64,000 bases of DNA from an uncultured Brachyspira sp. (GTDB taxonomy: Bacteria; Spirochaetota; Brachyspiria; Brachyspirales; Brachyspiraceae). Position 1 is the first letter of the stretch. Each line of letters opens with the position of its first letter. The notes below the pieces were generated by a model, which saw only the letters and a program-made list of their open reading frames with translations, had not been told where the DNA came from and made no database searches. The stretch is taken from the NCBI RefSeq assembly GCF_944393015.1, contig NZ_CALXYQ010000008.1, positions 1-64,000 of the forward strand. Direction: 5' to 3'. Of the stretch, positions 46,833 through 56,507 are shown piece after piece. The position numbers were made by a program, and so were the translations under genes.

Positions 46833-47855
46833 ATGAAAATTTATGATTTAAGAAGTGATACCATTACAAAACCAAGCGATGAAATGCGTAAGGCAATATA
46901 TAATGCTGAATGCGGTGATGATGTATACATGGAAGATACAACCGCAAATAAATTACAAGAAATGGCAGCTGAAATTACTGGAAAAGAAAAAGCGATATTC
47001 GTTTCAAGCGGTACTATGGGTAATTTAATACCTATGATGATATTAGGAAAAAAAACTAGACAAGTTCTTTTAGAAGAAGAATCCCATATAATACATTATG
47101 AACTTGGAGGAGTTTCATCTTTGGCAGGAATAATACCATTTCCTGTAAAAGCTGAAAGAGGAATATTAACTAAAGATATTATAAAAAATTATTTAAATGA
47201 ACAGCCTTATTATATGTCATCTGTTAATATAGTGGAAGTAGAAAATACTCATAACAGACATGGCGGTTCTGTTTATCCTATAGAAGTATTGAAAGAATTA
47301 CATGACTTCACTAAATCAAAAAATGTTCATCTTCATATGGATGGTGCAAGAGTTTTTAATGCATCTATAGCTAGTAAAGTATCTGTTAAAGAAATAGCTT
47401 CAAATACTGATTCAATAACTTTCTGTTTATCTAAAGGCTTGGGTGCTCCGATGGGTGCTATGATATGTTCTAATAAAGATTTCATTGACGAAGCATTTAG
47501 AATAAGAAAATTAATAGGCGGAGGAATGAGACAAATAGGACTTATGGCTGCTGCCGGAATATATGCTTTAGAAAATAATATACCTTCATTAGAAGAAGAT
47601 CATCAAAAAGCAAAAAAAATAGCAAATGCAATACTTGAATCAGGAATAGGAACTCTTAATTTAGAAAATGTAGAAACTAATATAGTTATAGCCGATACTA
47701 AAAAATTATCAACAGAAATATTATCAAAACTTTCAGAAAAAGGTATTAAAGCAAGTTCTTTCGGAGATTATAAAATAAGATTTGTAACTCATAGAGATAT
47801 AAGTATGGATAAAGTAGATAAAGTTTGCGAAATAATAAAAGGTTTAAAAATATAA
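46833..47855 (+). CDS. ltaE: Low-specificity L-threonine aldolase
   Basis: A 340-residue PLP-dependent fold-type I enzyme that splits threonine and allo-threonine to glycine and acetaldehyde. DLRSDTITKPSDEMRKAI at the N-terminus, VSSGTMGNLI, HMDGARVFNA (cofactor Asp and Arg) and FCLSKGLGAPMG with PLP-Lys K201 are all visible. CGGAG precedes the ATG. It is convergent with a chemoreceptor gene. Confidence 0.92.
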   Translation: MKIYDLRSDTITKPSDEMRKAIYNAECGDDVYMEDTTANKLQEMAAEITGKEKAIFVSSGTMGNLIPMMILGKKTRQVLLEEESHIIHYELGGVSSLAGIIPFPVKAERGILTKDIIKNYLNEQPYYMSSVNIVEVENTHNRHGGSVYPIEVLKELHDFTKSKNVHLHMDGARVFNASIASKVSVKEIASNTDSITFCLSKGLGAPMGAMICSNKDFIDEAFRIRKLIGGGMRQIGLMAAAGIYALENNIPSLEEDHQKAKKIANAILESGIGTLNLENVETNIVIADTKKLSTEILSKLSEKGIKASSFGDYKIRFVTHRDISMDKVDKVCEIIKGLKI

Positions 47856-47922
47856 TTAATCAATAAATTATAGGCTCATCACTAATTAATTAAATTGTTA
47901 TATTTTTAATTGAGTTTATATA

Positions 47923-47960
47923 AAAAAGAGTATGCTGAATGTAAAAGCATACTCTTTTTT
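47923..47960. terminator. Bidirectional terminator between ltaE and chemoreceptor gene
   Basis: AAAAGAGTATGCT pairs with AGCATACTCTTTT around a short loop (47923-47960), with T tracts on both strands. It lies between convergent genes and ends eight bases before the chemoreceptor stop. Confidence 0.88.
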
Positions 47961-47967
47961 ATTTTAT

Positions 47968-49785
47968 TTATTTAAAATTTTTATCCAATTTGAAATACTC
48001 TAATTCAGATGTCAAATTAGTTGTTCCATTAACAACATCTTTTCCAAGTAATGAACTATCATTAACTAATTCAGCATTTTCCTGAGTAATTTTATTTAAC
48101 TCATTCATAGCAGTATTGATTTGTTTAACACTTTCCTCTTCTTCAGATGTAGCCTCATATATATGAATCAATATATCAGCAACTTCTTTAGCAGAATTTT
48201 CTATTTCTACAAGTATATCCAAAGATTTTCTTACAGACTCATCTCCAATCTCTATTTTAGAAACAGTATTTTCTATAATGCTTGTAATATTTCCAGCAGC
48301 TTCATTAACATTTTGTGCTAAACTTCTTATTTCTGAAGCAACAACAGCAAATCCTCTTCCTTGATCACCAGCACGTGCAGCTTCAACTGCCGCATTTAAT
48401 GCTAATATATTAGTTTGAAAAGCTATTGATTGTATTAATTTTGTAATATTTGATATTTCTTTACTAGACTCTGAAATTTCAATCATATTATGGGATATTT
48501 CATTAACAGCAGCTACTCCATTCTGTGTAGATTCTGTAACCCTAGAACTCATATTCTTAGCATCATAAGAATTTTTAGAAGTACTTGAAATAGCTGTGAG
48601 TAAATTTTCTATAGAACTTGTTATCTCTTCAACAGCTGCCGCCTGAGAAGATGTTCTATCTGATAAATTATCTATACCTCTTGATATCTTTTCAGAAGAA
48701 TCATTAATTAATGATATATTTTGTTTTAATTCGGAAACAATAGTATACATTATATGCTGCATATCATTAATAGAATTAGCCAAAGTACCTGAAACATCTT
48801 TTCTTTTTAAATCTCTTTCTTCAAATTGACTGTCGAATCTTCCGTCCTGCATTAATGTCATTATTGTAATGGCATGATATAAATTATTTGATAACGGTAT
48901 TACTATTCTAGCAACTAAAAGAAATTCTAACACTATAAGTAAGAATATGCATAAAAAGAAACTTAACATTAAAAATCTGAATTGAGAATAAAATATATCG
49001 GCACTTCCTTTGAACACCAGTATCCAAGGAGCATTATCTGTCTTTTTAATAGAATACCATTCATTACCTATTATATCTAAATCCCCTATATGAGATGATA
49101 AATTATTTTTAAAATCAGCAAATATAGGATATGTAAATAAATTATTAGTTTCATTTAGTATATAATCTTTATTATCATGTGTCATGAAAATACCATTATC
49201 AGAAACTATATAAATTTCATCTTCAAAATTTTTCTTTAAACTTTCAGTTATGGTACTTATATTAGCAAAATCTATTGCACATACACCTTTTAAACTGCCA
49301 TTAGTATAAACTGCCTTTCCAAATGTAATAGTAAGTTTATTAACAGCAAAATCTATATAAGGATCACTAATCATTATATTATTAGTAGCTACAGAATCTT
49401 TATACCAATCTCTAGAAGTTTGATCATAAGTACGCGGATAAACTTCCAAAGTATTCATAAAAACCCCGCCTTGAGGATATGGAGTGCTATTTCCAAAATA
49501 TACATTCAAATAACCTTCATTAAGTTTCTGAACATTAGTAATAAAATTACCAAATTCCTCCCAATTAGGATTAGATGATAAATATGCATCCATAACATAA
49601 ATAGTATTTTTTAATTCTTCAACATATCCTTCTGTTCTAGTTTTTGCCTCTAATGCTTGAAGATTCTTTTCTCTTAAAAATCTAGATTTATATAAAGGCT
49701 TATAAAAAATATATATAACAACGAATAACAACAGAAGAAATATTATGAAAGGAGCTAAAAATTTGATCATTAATTTATTTTTCAT
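47968..49785 (-). CDS. Methyl-accepting chemotaxis protein (dCache type)
   Basis: A 605-residue membrane chemoreceptor. Helix 1 is at about 8-28, a periplasmic double-Cache sensor region follows (to about 270; RDWYKDS and GVCAIDF are Cache signatures), helix 2 at about 273-297, a HAMP-like stretch, and the signalling domain (about 360-590). The tip [20 protein letters not shown] and GRGFAVVASEIRSLAQ is fully conserved, so it should bind CheA and CheW. No C-terminal pentapeptide for CheR tethering. The ligand is unknown. Confidence 0.92.
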   Translation of the reverse strand: MKNKLMIKFLAPFIIFLLLLFVVIYIFYKPLYKSRFLREKNLQALEAKTRTEGYVEELKNTIYVMDAYLSSNPNWEEFGNFITNVQKLNEGYLNVYFGNSTPYPQGGVFMNTLEVYPRTYDQTSRDWYKDSVATNNIMISDPYIDFAVNKLTITFGKAVYTNGSLKGVCAIDFANISTITESLKKNFEDEIYIVSDNGIFMTHDNKDYILNETNNLFTYPIFADFKNNLSSHIGDLDIIGNEWYSIKKTDNAPWILVFKGSADIFYSQFRFLMLSFFLCIFLLIVLEFLLVARIVIPLSNNLYHAITIMTLMQDGRFDSQFEERDLKRKDVSGTLANSINDMQHIMYTIVSELKQNISLINDSSEKISRGIDNLSDRTSSQAAAVEEITSSIENLLTAISSTSKNSYDAKNMSSRVTESTQNGVAAVNEISHNMIEISESSKEISNITKLIQSIAFQTNILALNAAVEAARAGDQGRGFAVVASEIRSLAQNVNEAAGNITSIIENTVSKIEIGDESVRKSLDILVEIENSAKEVADILIHIYEATSEEEESVKQINTAMNELNKITQENAELVNDSSLLGKDVVNGTTNLTSELEYFKLDKNFK

Positions 49786-49886
49786 AATGACAACCTTTAT
49801 AGAAATTTAGTATATATTTTAAATATACTAAATTATGTGCCTAAAGTCAAAAATAATGATAATTTTTTGTACAAAATTCTACAATT

Positions 49887-50777
49887 TTAAAGATTTGATA
49901 TTACTCTTATATTTTCTCCATAAGACCATATGTTATTATTATCACTATAATCGATAAATATTGATTTTGGAGAAATGAGCATTTTTAATGCGAAAATAGA
50001 AAAAGAACATATATTATTTATATTGGGTAAACTACCCTCTAATATATTTGCTCTAAGCATTTCATTATTTACAGGAACTTTATAATTACTGTAATTAGAT
50101 TCTATTATATTTAATCCTGATTTTTCTATAAATTTTATGAGATTATCCTTATTAAAATTTACAATATGCTCAGTAGATAAATATCTCATAAGCATTTCAT
50201 AACTGCATTGATCTTTCATAGGAGAATTAGGCACTTCAATATATAAATATCCATTAGGTTTAAGCATATTTTTAATTTTTAATAATATTTCAGATGGATT
50301 TTTAAAATGCTCTATAACATGCGAAAGCATTATTATATCATATTTATCTTCACTTTCTAAAAAATTAGGTTTTAAATCAATATTATATTTATTTTTTGCA
50401 TAAAGTCTGGCATTATCATTGAGTTCATAACCGTAAACATCACATCCATATTTTTTAAATATGCTCAATAATAAACCATCAAAAGCACCTATTTCACATA
50501 CTTTTTTATTTTTACAGTCAATATACTTATTTACAAAATTAAACTGTGATAAGCTTCTAGCATAACGCATTTTGCTTTTAGCTTTTTCAAATAATTTATT
50601 TTTTATATTATTATGATATTCATTCTTATACAGAAGATATATTTCTTCATCAGTGGGCTGATCTATAAAATAAAGCCCGCAATTACTGCATTGATAAACC
50701 TTTTTGTGATTCTTCCATATATTTTTTATAATACCGATTTCAGTATAATTATTACTTCCGCAAACCTCACATATCAT
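49887..50777 (-). CDS. SAM-dependent methyltransferase with N-terminal zinc motif
   Basis: A 296-residue protein. Residues 1-40 form a zinc-ribbon-like unit (ICEVCGSNNY and YQCSNCGLYF). A class I methyltransferase domain follows with VCEIGAFDGLLLSIFKKYG (SAM-binding), GYELNDNARLYA and LSHVIEHFKNP. This layout is common in methyltransferases near sugar or polysaccharide genes. Here it follows nusA by 23 bases and may be co-transcribed with it, in the place where infB stands in many bacteria. Substrate unknown. Confidence 0.82.
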   Translation of the reverse strand: MICEVCGSNNYTEIGIIKNIWKNHKKVYQCSNCGLYFIDQPTDEEIYLLYKNEYHNNIKNKLFEKAKSKMRYARSLSQFNFVNKYIDCKNKKVCEIGAFDGLLLSIFKKYGCDVYGYELNDNARLYAKNKYNIDLKPNFLESEDKYDIIMLSHVIEHFKNPSEILLKIKNMLKPNGYLYIEVPNSPMKDQCSYEMLMRYLSTEHIVNFNKDNLIKFIEKSGLNIIESNYSNYKVPVNNEMLRANILEGSLPNINNICSFSIFALKMLISPKSIFIDYSDNNNIWSYGENIRVISNL

Positions 50778-50800
50778 AAAAATATACTCTATTATTACTA

Positions 50801-52291
50801 TTATTCAAAAGAAAGCTCAATTCCGCATTTAGGACATTTAGTCATATCTTCTGTAATGCTAGATCCGCAGTTAGGACATTCATAAACTTCTATCTCTTCA
50901 ACAACCTCTTCGGAAGTAGTTTCATATTCATCATCAGAAGCCTCCACAACCTCAACAACATCTTTCATCACAAGCATTAAATTATCAACAACATCTTTTT
51001 CAAGATTAGTTTTTTCCATAACCTCTTCTACAGACATATTGTATAATTCTTCTATAGAGTTAATATTATTATCTATGAGAGTTTTTATAATTGCTTCATC
51101 AATACCCTGTAAAGAATATAAGTTACTTTCAAATACTTCTGCTGTTTCTAATTCTTCATCAGCAGCTTGAACTTCTTCTGCAGTATCTGAGAATATTTGA
51201 TTCAAAGGAACTATATCTTTTAATAATTCAGGATTTTCTTTAATATCTGTTTCTGTTTTTATATCAAAATAATATCCTGTAAGCTGAGAAGCCAATTTTA
51301 CATTATAACCGCTTTTACCCAAAGCAAGAGAAAGCTGTTCATCAGGTATAATAATCATAGCTTCTTTCTTTTCAGGGTCTGTAATGATAATTCTTATAGG
51401 CTTAGCTGGAGTTATAGCTTCTGCAATATACTCTCTTATATCTTTGGACCATTTTACAACATCTATCTTTTCACCTTCTATTTCTTTAATTATAGACTGT
51501 ATACGAATACCTTTTTGACCTATACAAGCACCTATAGGATCAACTTCAGGCTTATTAGATGCAACTGCAACTTTTATTTTTAATCCTGGCTGTCTTACTA
51601 CATTTTTAATTTCTATAGTACCGTCAGCAATTTCAGGTATTTCTAATTCAAAAAGTTTCTTTATGAAATCAGGTTTTGTTCTAGTAAGCAATATTTTTGT
51701 ATGAACATCTTTACCTTTTTCATCTTTACCGCCCTGAACTTTATATATATAAGCTCTTATTCTATCTCCAACAGTATAATGTTCTCTAGGAGATTGGTCT
51801 TTCTTCTGTAATTCTCCTTCTGTCTTTCCTAAATTTATATAGATAGTTCCTCTATGTTCTCTTTGGAAATATCCGTTTACAAGCTGATTTTCTCTTCTTT
51901 TGAATTCATTATATATAAGATTTTTTTCTAATTCAGAAATTTTTTGTAAAAATGCAGTTCTTGCTACTGTACTTTCTATTCTTCCGAATGCTTCTACCTG
52001 ATCAACAAGTATTAAAACTTCATCACCCAAATTAATATCCTGATCTAATTTCTTAGCCTCTTCTAAAGATATTTCTTTATTCTTATTTCTAACTTCTTCT
52101 ACAACACTAGCACCCTTGTATACAGTAGGATTATTTTTATTGTCAAAATGAATATGAAATTTTATATCATCACCATATTTCTTCTTTAAAGCTAATTCCA
52201 TAGTGGATGCTATTACTTCTTTTAAAAGCTCCACACTAATATCTTTTTCATCAGAAAGCTGCTGTAAATAAGTTCCAACATTTTCAAACAT
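50801..52291 (-). CDS. nusA: Transcription termination/antitermination factor NusA
   Basis: A 496-residue NusA. The N-terminal RNA-polymerase-binding domain (1-130), S1 domain (about 135-200, VNGYFQREHRGTIYINLGKT) and two KH domains (about 205-345, GACIGQKGIRIQSIIKEIEG and LALGKSGYNVKLASQLTGY) are followed by an acidic stretch, one helix-hairpin-helix-like unit (about 400-450) and an unusual C-terminal zinc ribbon (YECPNCGSSI and CPKCGIEL). The ribbon is not part of standard NusA. GGAG precedes the ATG. It follows rimP. Confidence 0.94.
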   Translation of the reverse strand: MFENVGTYLQQLSDEKDISVELLKEVIASTMELALKKKYGDDIKFHIHFDNKNNPTVYKGASVVEEVRNKNKEISLEEAKKLDQDINLGDEVLILVDQVEAFGRIESTVARTAFLQKISELEKNLIYNEFKRRENQLVNGYFQREHRGTIYINLGKTEGELQKKDQSPREHYTVGDRIRAYIYKVQGGKDEKGKDVHTKILLTRTKPDFIKKLFELEIPEIADGTIEIKNVVRQPGLKIKVAVASNKPEVDPIGACIGQKGIRIQSIIKEIEGEKIDVVKWSKDIREYIAEAITPAKPIRIIITDPEKKEAMIIIPDEQLSLALGKSGYNVKLASQLTGYYFDIKTETDIKENPELLKDIVPLNQIFSDTAEEVQAADEELETAEVFESNLYSLQGIDEAIIKTLIDNNINSIEELYNMSVEEVMEKTNLEKDVVDNLMLVMKDVVEVVEASDDEYETTSEEVVEEIEVYECPNCGSSITEDMTKCPKCGIELSFE

Positions 52292-52344
52292 TTTGACTTC
52301 TCCATTTTTTATTTTTTATTAAACATGTTTATAGTATATAAATA

Positions 52345-52914
52345 TTAACAATTTAATCTTGCTTTTATGATATCTTTTTTTAATATTTTTATATTTTTTT
52401 CATTAATAACATTATCTTCATCGGTTACAGTTATTATAATGTAATCATCTTCAGACTTTTTAAGCATTGCATAAGCAGTAATAAATTCTTCACCGCTTCT
52501 ATATTTTATTTTTATAGGCATATCTTCAAATAATTCATATCTGTCATTGAATTTCCACCTAAATCCGGCAGAAGAAACAGTTATAGTATAATCTCCCTCA
52601 TCATAACCATTAGCCTTTATACAATCCTGAATCTTTCTAGTAGTTTCTATACAATGAGTATGAGATACACTTTCTTTTTTCTTAAAAATAACAGCATATA
52701 CTTTTTTATTATCAGAAATAGCTCTTACTTTCAAATCAAGCAAATATATATTATTTTTCTCTAAAACATCTTTTATACCATTAAACAATAAAGCTTCATC
52801 TATTATATTATTATCTATTTTTTTATTTGATTTTTCTTTATTTTTTAATTTCTTTTTCTTAGGCTCTCTGCCATATTCTTTTTGTTTTTGAGGTTTAGTT
52901 TTATTATTATTCAT
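52345..52914 (-). CDS. rimP: Ribosome maturation factor RimP
   Basis: A 189-residue protein. About 40 extra Lys-rich N-terminal residues precede the RimP core (IYLLDLKVRAISDNKKVYAV, then DEGDYTITVSSAGFRWKFND, the family's VSSPGxxR-type motif with A for P). RimP helps 30S subunit assembly. The classical rimP-nusA pair is kept. No strong ribosome site is seen before the ATG, so an internal start cannot be excluded. The leader carries a terminator (see below). Confidence 0.88.
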   Translation of the reverse strand: MNNNKTKPQKQKEYGREPKKKKLKNKEKSNKKIDNNIIDEALLFNGIKDVLEKNNIYLLDLKVRAISDNKKVYAVIFKKKESVSHTHCIETTRKIQDCIKANGYDEGDYTITVSSAGFRWKFNDRYELFEDMPIKIKYRSGEEFITAYAMLKKSEDDYIIITVTDEDNVINEKNIKILKKDIIKARLNC

Positions 52915-52947
52915 ACAAATGCTGTTTTTTATTATTTTCCTAAATAT

Positions 52948-52990
52948 AAAAAAAGAGTGTCAGTTTTTGCTGCCAAAAACCAACGCCCTT
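52948..52990 (-). terminator. Terminator in the leader of rimP-nusA
   Basis: On the minus strand a 16-bp stem (52990-52975 with 52968-52953, one C-A mismatch, loop GGCAGC) is followed by seven Ts. It lies between the rimP promoter and the rimP ATG, so it would stop transcripts before the operon unless read through. This suggests attenuation, possibly by NusA itself. Confidence 0.78.
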
Positions 52991-53018
52991 CATTACAAAT
53001 ATTTTCGGAAGTAATTAT

Positions 53019-53046
53019 ATTTTACCCTACTAATGATTTTTGTCAA
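53019..53046 (-). promoter_or_regulatory. rimP-nusA promoter
   Basis: On the minus strand TTGACA (53046-53041), 16-base spacer, TAAAAT (53024-53019). The expected leader is about 100 bases and contains the terminator at 52948-52990. Confidence 0.65.
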
Positions 53047-53160
53047 GTATTTTAATAAAATTTATTATTATGTTAATATTAATTAATTGACTTTTATTAT
53101 TTTCTATTTTATTATAAAGAAAATAAACTATGAATAGAATTATTAAATAATTGGTAGAAG

Positions 53161-54687
53161 ATGGTATTTTATATATTAACAATTATATTCTTCTTGTATG
53201 TAGTATCTATAGCTATAAAAATGCTGCTTGAAAACAGACCTCCATATTCATTTATAGCTTGGCTTACAGTTTTAGTATTTTTGCCTTATATTGGTGTAAT
53301 ATTTTATATATTTCTTGGAATGGATTGGAAGAAATCAAAAAAGAAAATTTCTGCTAAACTTCCAGAGGATATGATAAAAAATTATTTTTCTTCATTGCTT
53401 AAAGAACAAATAAAAATACTTGATAATATGCAGGGTAATTATGGGAAGCATATAAATTTGGTTAAGCTTGCAATAAAAAGCGGATACTCCCCTATTACAG
53501 TTCAAAATGAAGTTTATGTATTTGATGAAGGCGACAAACTGTTTGATGCTATAATTCAGGATTTAAAATTAGCAGAAAAAACTATACATATGGAATATTT
53601 TATATGGAGAAGCGATAAGCTTGGTAATAGAATAAAAGATGTACTTATAAATAAAGCAAAACAAGGCGTTGAAATAAGGCTTATTTTTGACGGTGTAGGA
53701 TCATTAAAAAGAATAAGCAGAAAATACAGAAAAGAACTAAAAGCAAATGGAATAAAATTTTTATATTATCATGACCCTTTTTCTATATTATGGACTAGAT
53801 TTGTAAATTATAGAAATCACAGAAAAATAGTTGTAGTTGATGGTGTTGTAGCATATATGGGCGGAATGAATATGGGGCAGGAATATATAGATGGAGGAAA
53901 ACGATTTAATTCTTGGAAAGATGTTCATATGAGAATAGTTGGGGATTCATGCAATCTTATACAGAATGTTTTCGTATGCGATTGGTATAATGCCGGAGGA
54001 AGAGATTTAGAAATTTTTAATATTGAAGAAAATAAACATAAACATTTCAAAAAAATAAAATATGCTGATAAAAATTTAAACGAAGAAAAAGTGTCAATTA
54101 TAAGAAAAGATTTATTTCCGCAGTCTTTCACAGATAAATTTCTGCCTGTTCAGATAATAACTTCAGGTGCCGACTCTAAATGGGATAGCATACAAAAAGT
54201 ATATTCTAAAATGATAGAAGAAGCTAAAGAAAGTATTTATATAGAAAGTCCTTACTTTGTACCTGATGACGGATTTTTAAGAACTTTAGAAAATGCTGCA
54301 TTATCCGAAGTAAATGTAAACCTTATGATAACAGGAAATCCTGATAAATTGGTCGCATGGTGGGTAGCTCAAACATATTTTGAAACTTTGCTCAATGCTG
54401 GCGTAAACATATATTTATATGAAAAAGGTTTCTTGCACAGTAAATTCTGCGTAATGGACGGAAGAATAGTATCATGCGGTACTTGCAACATGGATATAAG
54501 AAGCTTTTATTTACATTACGAAATGAATGCTGTTATATATGATATTGATATAGCTAAAAAATTTGAAGATATATTTAAAAAAGATATGCTCGATTCTCAT
54601 AAAATAACTATAGAGGAATATTCTAAACAGCCTATGCTTGTAAGACTTAGAAATTCGGCTTGCAGAATTATAGCTCCTGTTTTATAA
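53161..54687 (+). CDS. cls: Cardiolipin synthase
   Basis: A 508-residue membrane enzyme of the phospholipase D superfamily that joins two phosphatidylglycerols. Two N-terminal helices (about 1-20 and 30-52) anchor it. Two HKD motifs are present: H220 in RNHRKIVVVDG and H426 in LHSKFCVMDG. The length and helix pattern match ClsA-type enzymes. It starts a plus-strand run with the LRR-like and nitrilase genes. Confidence 0.92.
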   Translation: MVFYILTIIFFLYVVSIAIKMLLENRPPYSFIAWLTVLVFLPYIGVIFYIFLGMDWKKSKKKISAKLPEDMIKNYFSSLLKEQIKILDNMQGNYGKHINLVKLAIKSGYSPITVQNEVYVFDEGDKLFDAIIQDLKLAEKTIHMEYFIWRSDKLGNRIKDVLINKAKQGVEIRLIFDGVGSLKRISRKYRKELKANGIKFLYYHDPFSILWTRFVNYRNHRKIVVVDGVVAYMGGMNMGQEYIDGGKRFNSWKDVHMRIVGDSCNLIQNVFVCDWYNAGGRDLEIFNIEENKHKHFKKIKYADKNLNEEKVSIIRKDLFPQSFTDKFLPVQIITSGADSKWDSIQKVYSKMIEEAKESIYIESPYFVPDDGFLRTLENAALSEVNVNLMITGNPDKLVAWWVAQTYFETLLNAGVNIYLYEKGFLHSKFCVMDGRIVSCGTCNMDIRSFYLHYEMNAVIYDIDIAKKFEDIFKKDMLDSHKITIEEYSKQPMLVRLRNSACRIIAPVL

Positions 54688-54717
54688 TATGGCATATTTT
54701 TTATACGGTAAATAATT

Positions 54718-55671
54718 ATGATGAAGAAAATAAAAATATCTGAATTAGATAATCAAGCCCTTTTAGATTTGGGGCTTTCAAAGGAAAGACATATTCTTTT
54801 TGTGGATGATATAGGTATAAAGAAAGATAATATACCAGCTTTGAATGAACTTCTAAAAACTAGACAAGATTTCTTTATTAATTTATCATCAGAAAAGAAT
54901 GAAAGTAATAAAAATTATATAAGCGGTAATGATCTGCTTACAGCTTTGCCTGAAATGAGAAATCTTATATATCATGCATCGCTAAAGTATCCTTTAAAAA
55001 ATATTTCTATATTTGCCAAACTTATCAATTTGAGAAGTTTACATTTATACGGCGACTTACCTAAAGATATGGAATTAAAGCCTCTTGATAATATAGAAAA
55101 TTTGGAAAGTGTTTATATAGAAAATGGACTTACATTAAGACAAGATGTTTATTTATCTATGAAAAGCACAATAAGAGAAATAGGTGCCGGAACATTTAGA
55201 ATGGAATCTTTTGATAAGAATCCTAATCTAAAAAAAATAGCTGTTCTCACAGGAGTTTCTCATGAAGAAGAAATTCCTAAAAAACTTCCTGAACTAGAAG
55301 AACTTTATATTGAAAAAGGAAAAAATATAAGATCATTTAATTTTCTATCAGAAATGAAAACACTTAAAACTTTGGAATTAAATAATATACCTTCTCTAAA
55401 AGAAATTCCTGATTTAAGTAATTTAGAAAATTTAACAAAAGTTATTTTAACTAATCTAAGAAATCTTGAGAATATGGATGCAATATTAAATCACCCTAGA
55501 ATAAGAACTTTAATATTAGAAAATATAAAATGCTTTAATATAGATATGCTTTCAAAAGAAACAGCTCCAAGATTAAAATATATATCAGTTGTCAGCGATG
55601 ATAAAAATTGGGATAAAAGAACAAAAAAGTTACTAGAAGAAAAAGGATACAAGGACTATAATGAAGATTAG
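54718..55671 (+). CDS. Leucine-rich-repeat-like protein
   Basis: A 317-residue protein without signal peptide. From about residue 85 it shows irregular leucine-rich units (LINLRSLHLYGDLP, LENLTKVILTNLRNLENMD, RIRTLILENIKCF) of 20-24 residues, so it is probably a protein-binding solenoid in the cytoplasm. The first 80 residues are unrecognised. It overlaps the nitrilase gene by 11 bases, which suggests coupling. The function is unknown. Confidence 0.72.
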   Translation: MMKKIKISELDNQALLDLGLSKERHILFVDDIGIKKDNIPALNELLKTRQDFFINLSSEKNESNKNYISGNDLLTALPEMRNLIYHASLKYPLKNISIFAKLINLRSLHLYGDLPKDMELKPLDNIENLESVYIENGLTLRQDVYLSMKSTIREIGAGTFRMESFDKNPNLKKIAVLTGVSHEEEIPKKLPELEELYIEKGKNIRSFNFLSEMKTLKTLELNNIPSLKEIPDLSNLENLTKVILTNLRNLENMDAILNHPRIRTLILENIKCFNIDMLSKETAPRLKYISVVSDDKNWDKRTKKLLEEKGYKDYNED

Positions 55672-56458
55672 TATCTTGGAATTCGATATACAAAAAGACA
55701 AGTATAAAAACCTAGAAATAATAAATAATCATTTAAAAAATATAAGTACTAAAGAAAAATCTGATTTGATAATACTTCCTGAATTATCTTCTAATGGTTA
55801 TTTATTTGAAAATAGAGATGAATTAAGTAAAACAGCTGAAAATATAAAAGACGGTATATTTATAAATGGTATATCTGAAATTTCAAAAGAATATAATACT
55901 TCTATAATAGCAGGATTTGCTGAAAAGTTTGAAGATAAAATTTATAATTCTGCTGTGATAATAGATAAAGGAAATATTAAAGGCATATACAGAAAAATAC
56001 ATTTATCCGATTTTTAAAAGAAATTCTTTGACTCTGGAGATATAAATAATGCTGATTTAATATTCAATATAAACGGCATTAATATATCAGTACAAATATG
56101 TTTTGATTTATGGTTCAATGAAATATCAAGAAAACAAATATTAAATGGAAGCAATTTGATATGCGTACTTGCTAATTTCGGTTCTAATACTACTTTTGAA
56201 ATAGCTAGAATAAGAGCAATAGAAAATTTAACTCCTCTAGTATTATGCAATCGCATAGGTATAGAAAAAAATTCAATTATGGAAGCATCTTTCATAGGCA
56301 AAAGTTTTATATGCGATGAAACAGGAAAATTACTCACAAATATAAACGAAAATCAAAACAATAAGATAATAAAAGCTGAAATAGAAATAAAAAACAAAAG
56401 ACAAAATATAATATGTTCTGATTTTATGGAAGAAATAAAAAGGCATTATACAATTTAA
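55661..56458 (+). pseudogene. Nitrilase/carbon-nitrogen hydrolase gene with one in-frame stop
   Basis: A 265-codon gene interrupted by TAA at 56015-56017; the frame continues unchanged on both sides. Before the stop are the Glu (ILPELSSNGYLF) and Lys (YRKIHL) motifs, after it the catalytic Cys (VQICFDLWF) and ARIRAIENLTPLV. All three catalytic residues exist but are split between two parts. The codon falls in the loop after RKIHLSDF, a region that usually reads xxExxxFxxGD. A single substitution explains it. No frameshift is needed. It is either a recent pseudogene, a sequencing error, or read-through; the first is most likely. Confidence 0.8.
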
Positions 56459-56495
56459 ATAATGAGCCTGATTTACATAACCAAGCCCATTATTT
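56457..56495 (-). terminator. Possible terminator after AAA+ gene
   Basis: An 11-bp stem on the minus strand (56495-56485 with 56467-56457, one G-T pair). The T tail is weak. It lies 13 bases after the AAA+ gene stop and overlaps the end of the convergent nitrilase gene. Confidence 0.4.
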
Positions 56496-56507
56496 ATATA
56501 CAATATA

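Noticed and set aside
56015-56458. Second half of the nitrilase gene as a separate gene
   Set aside because: The frame is the same as in the first half, there is no ribosome site, and a half nitrilase lacks Glu and Lys.
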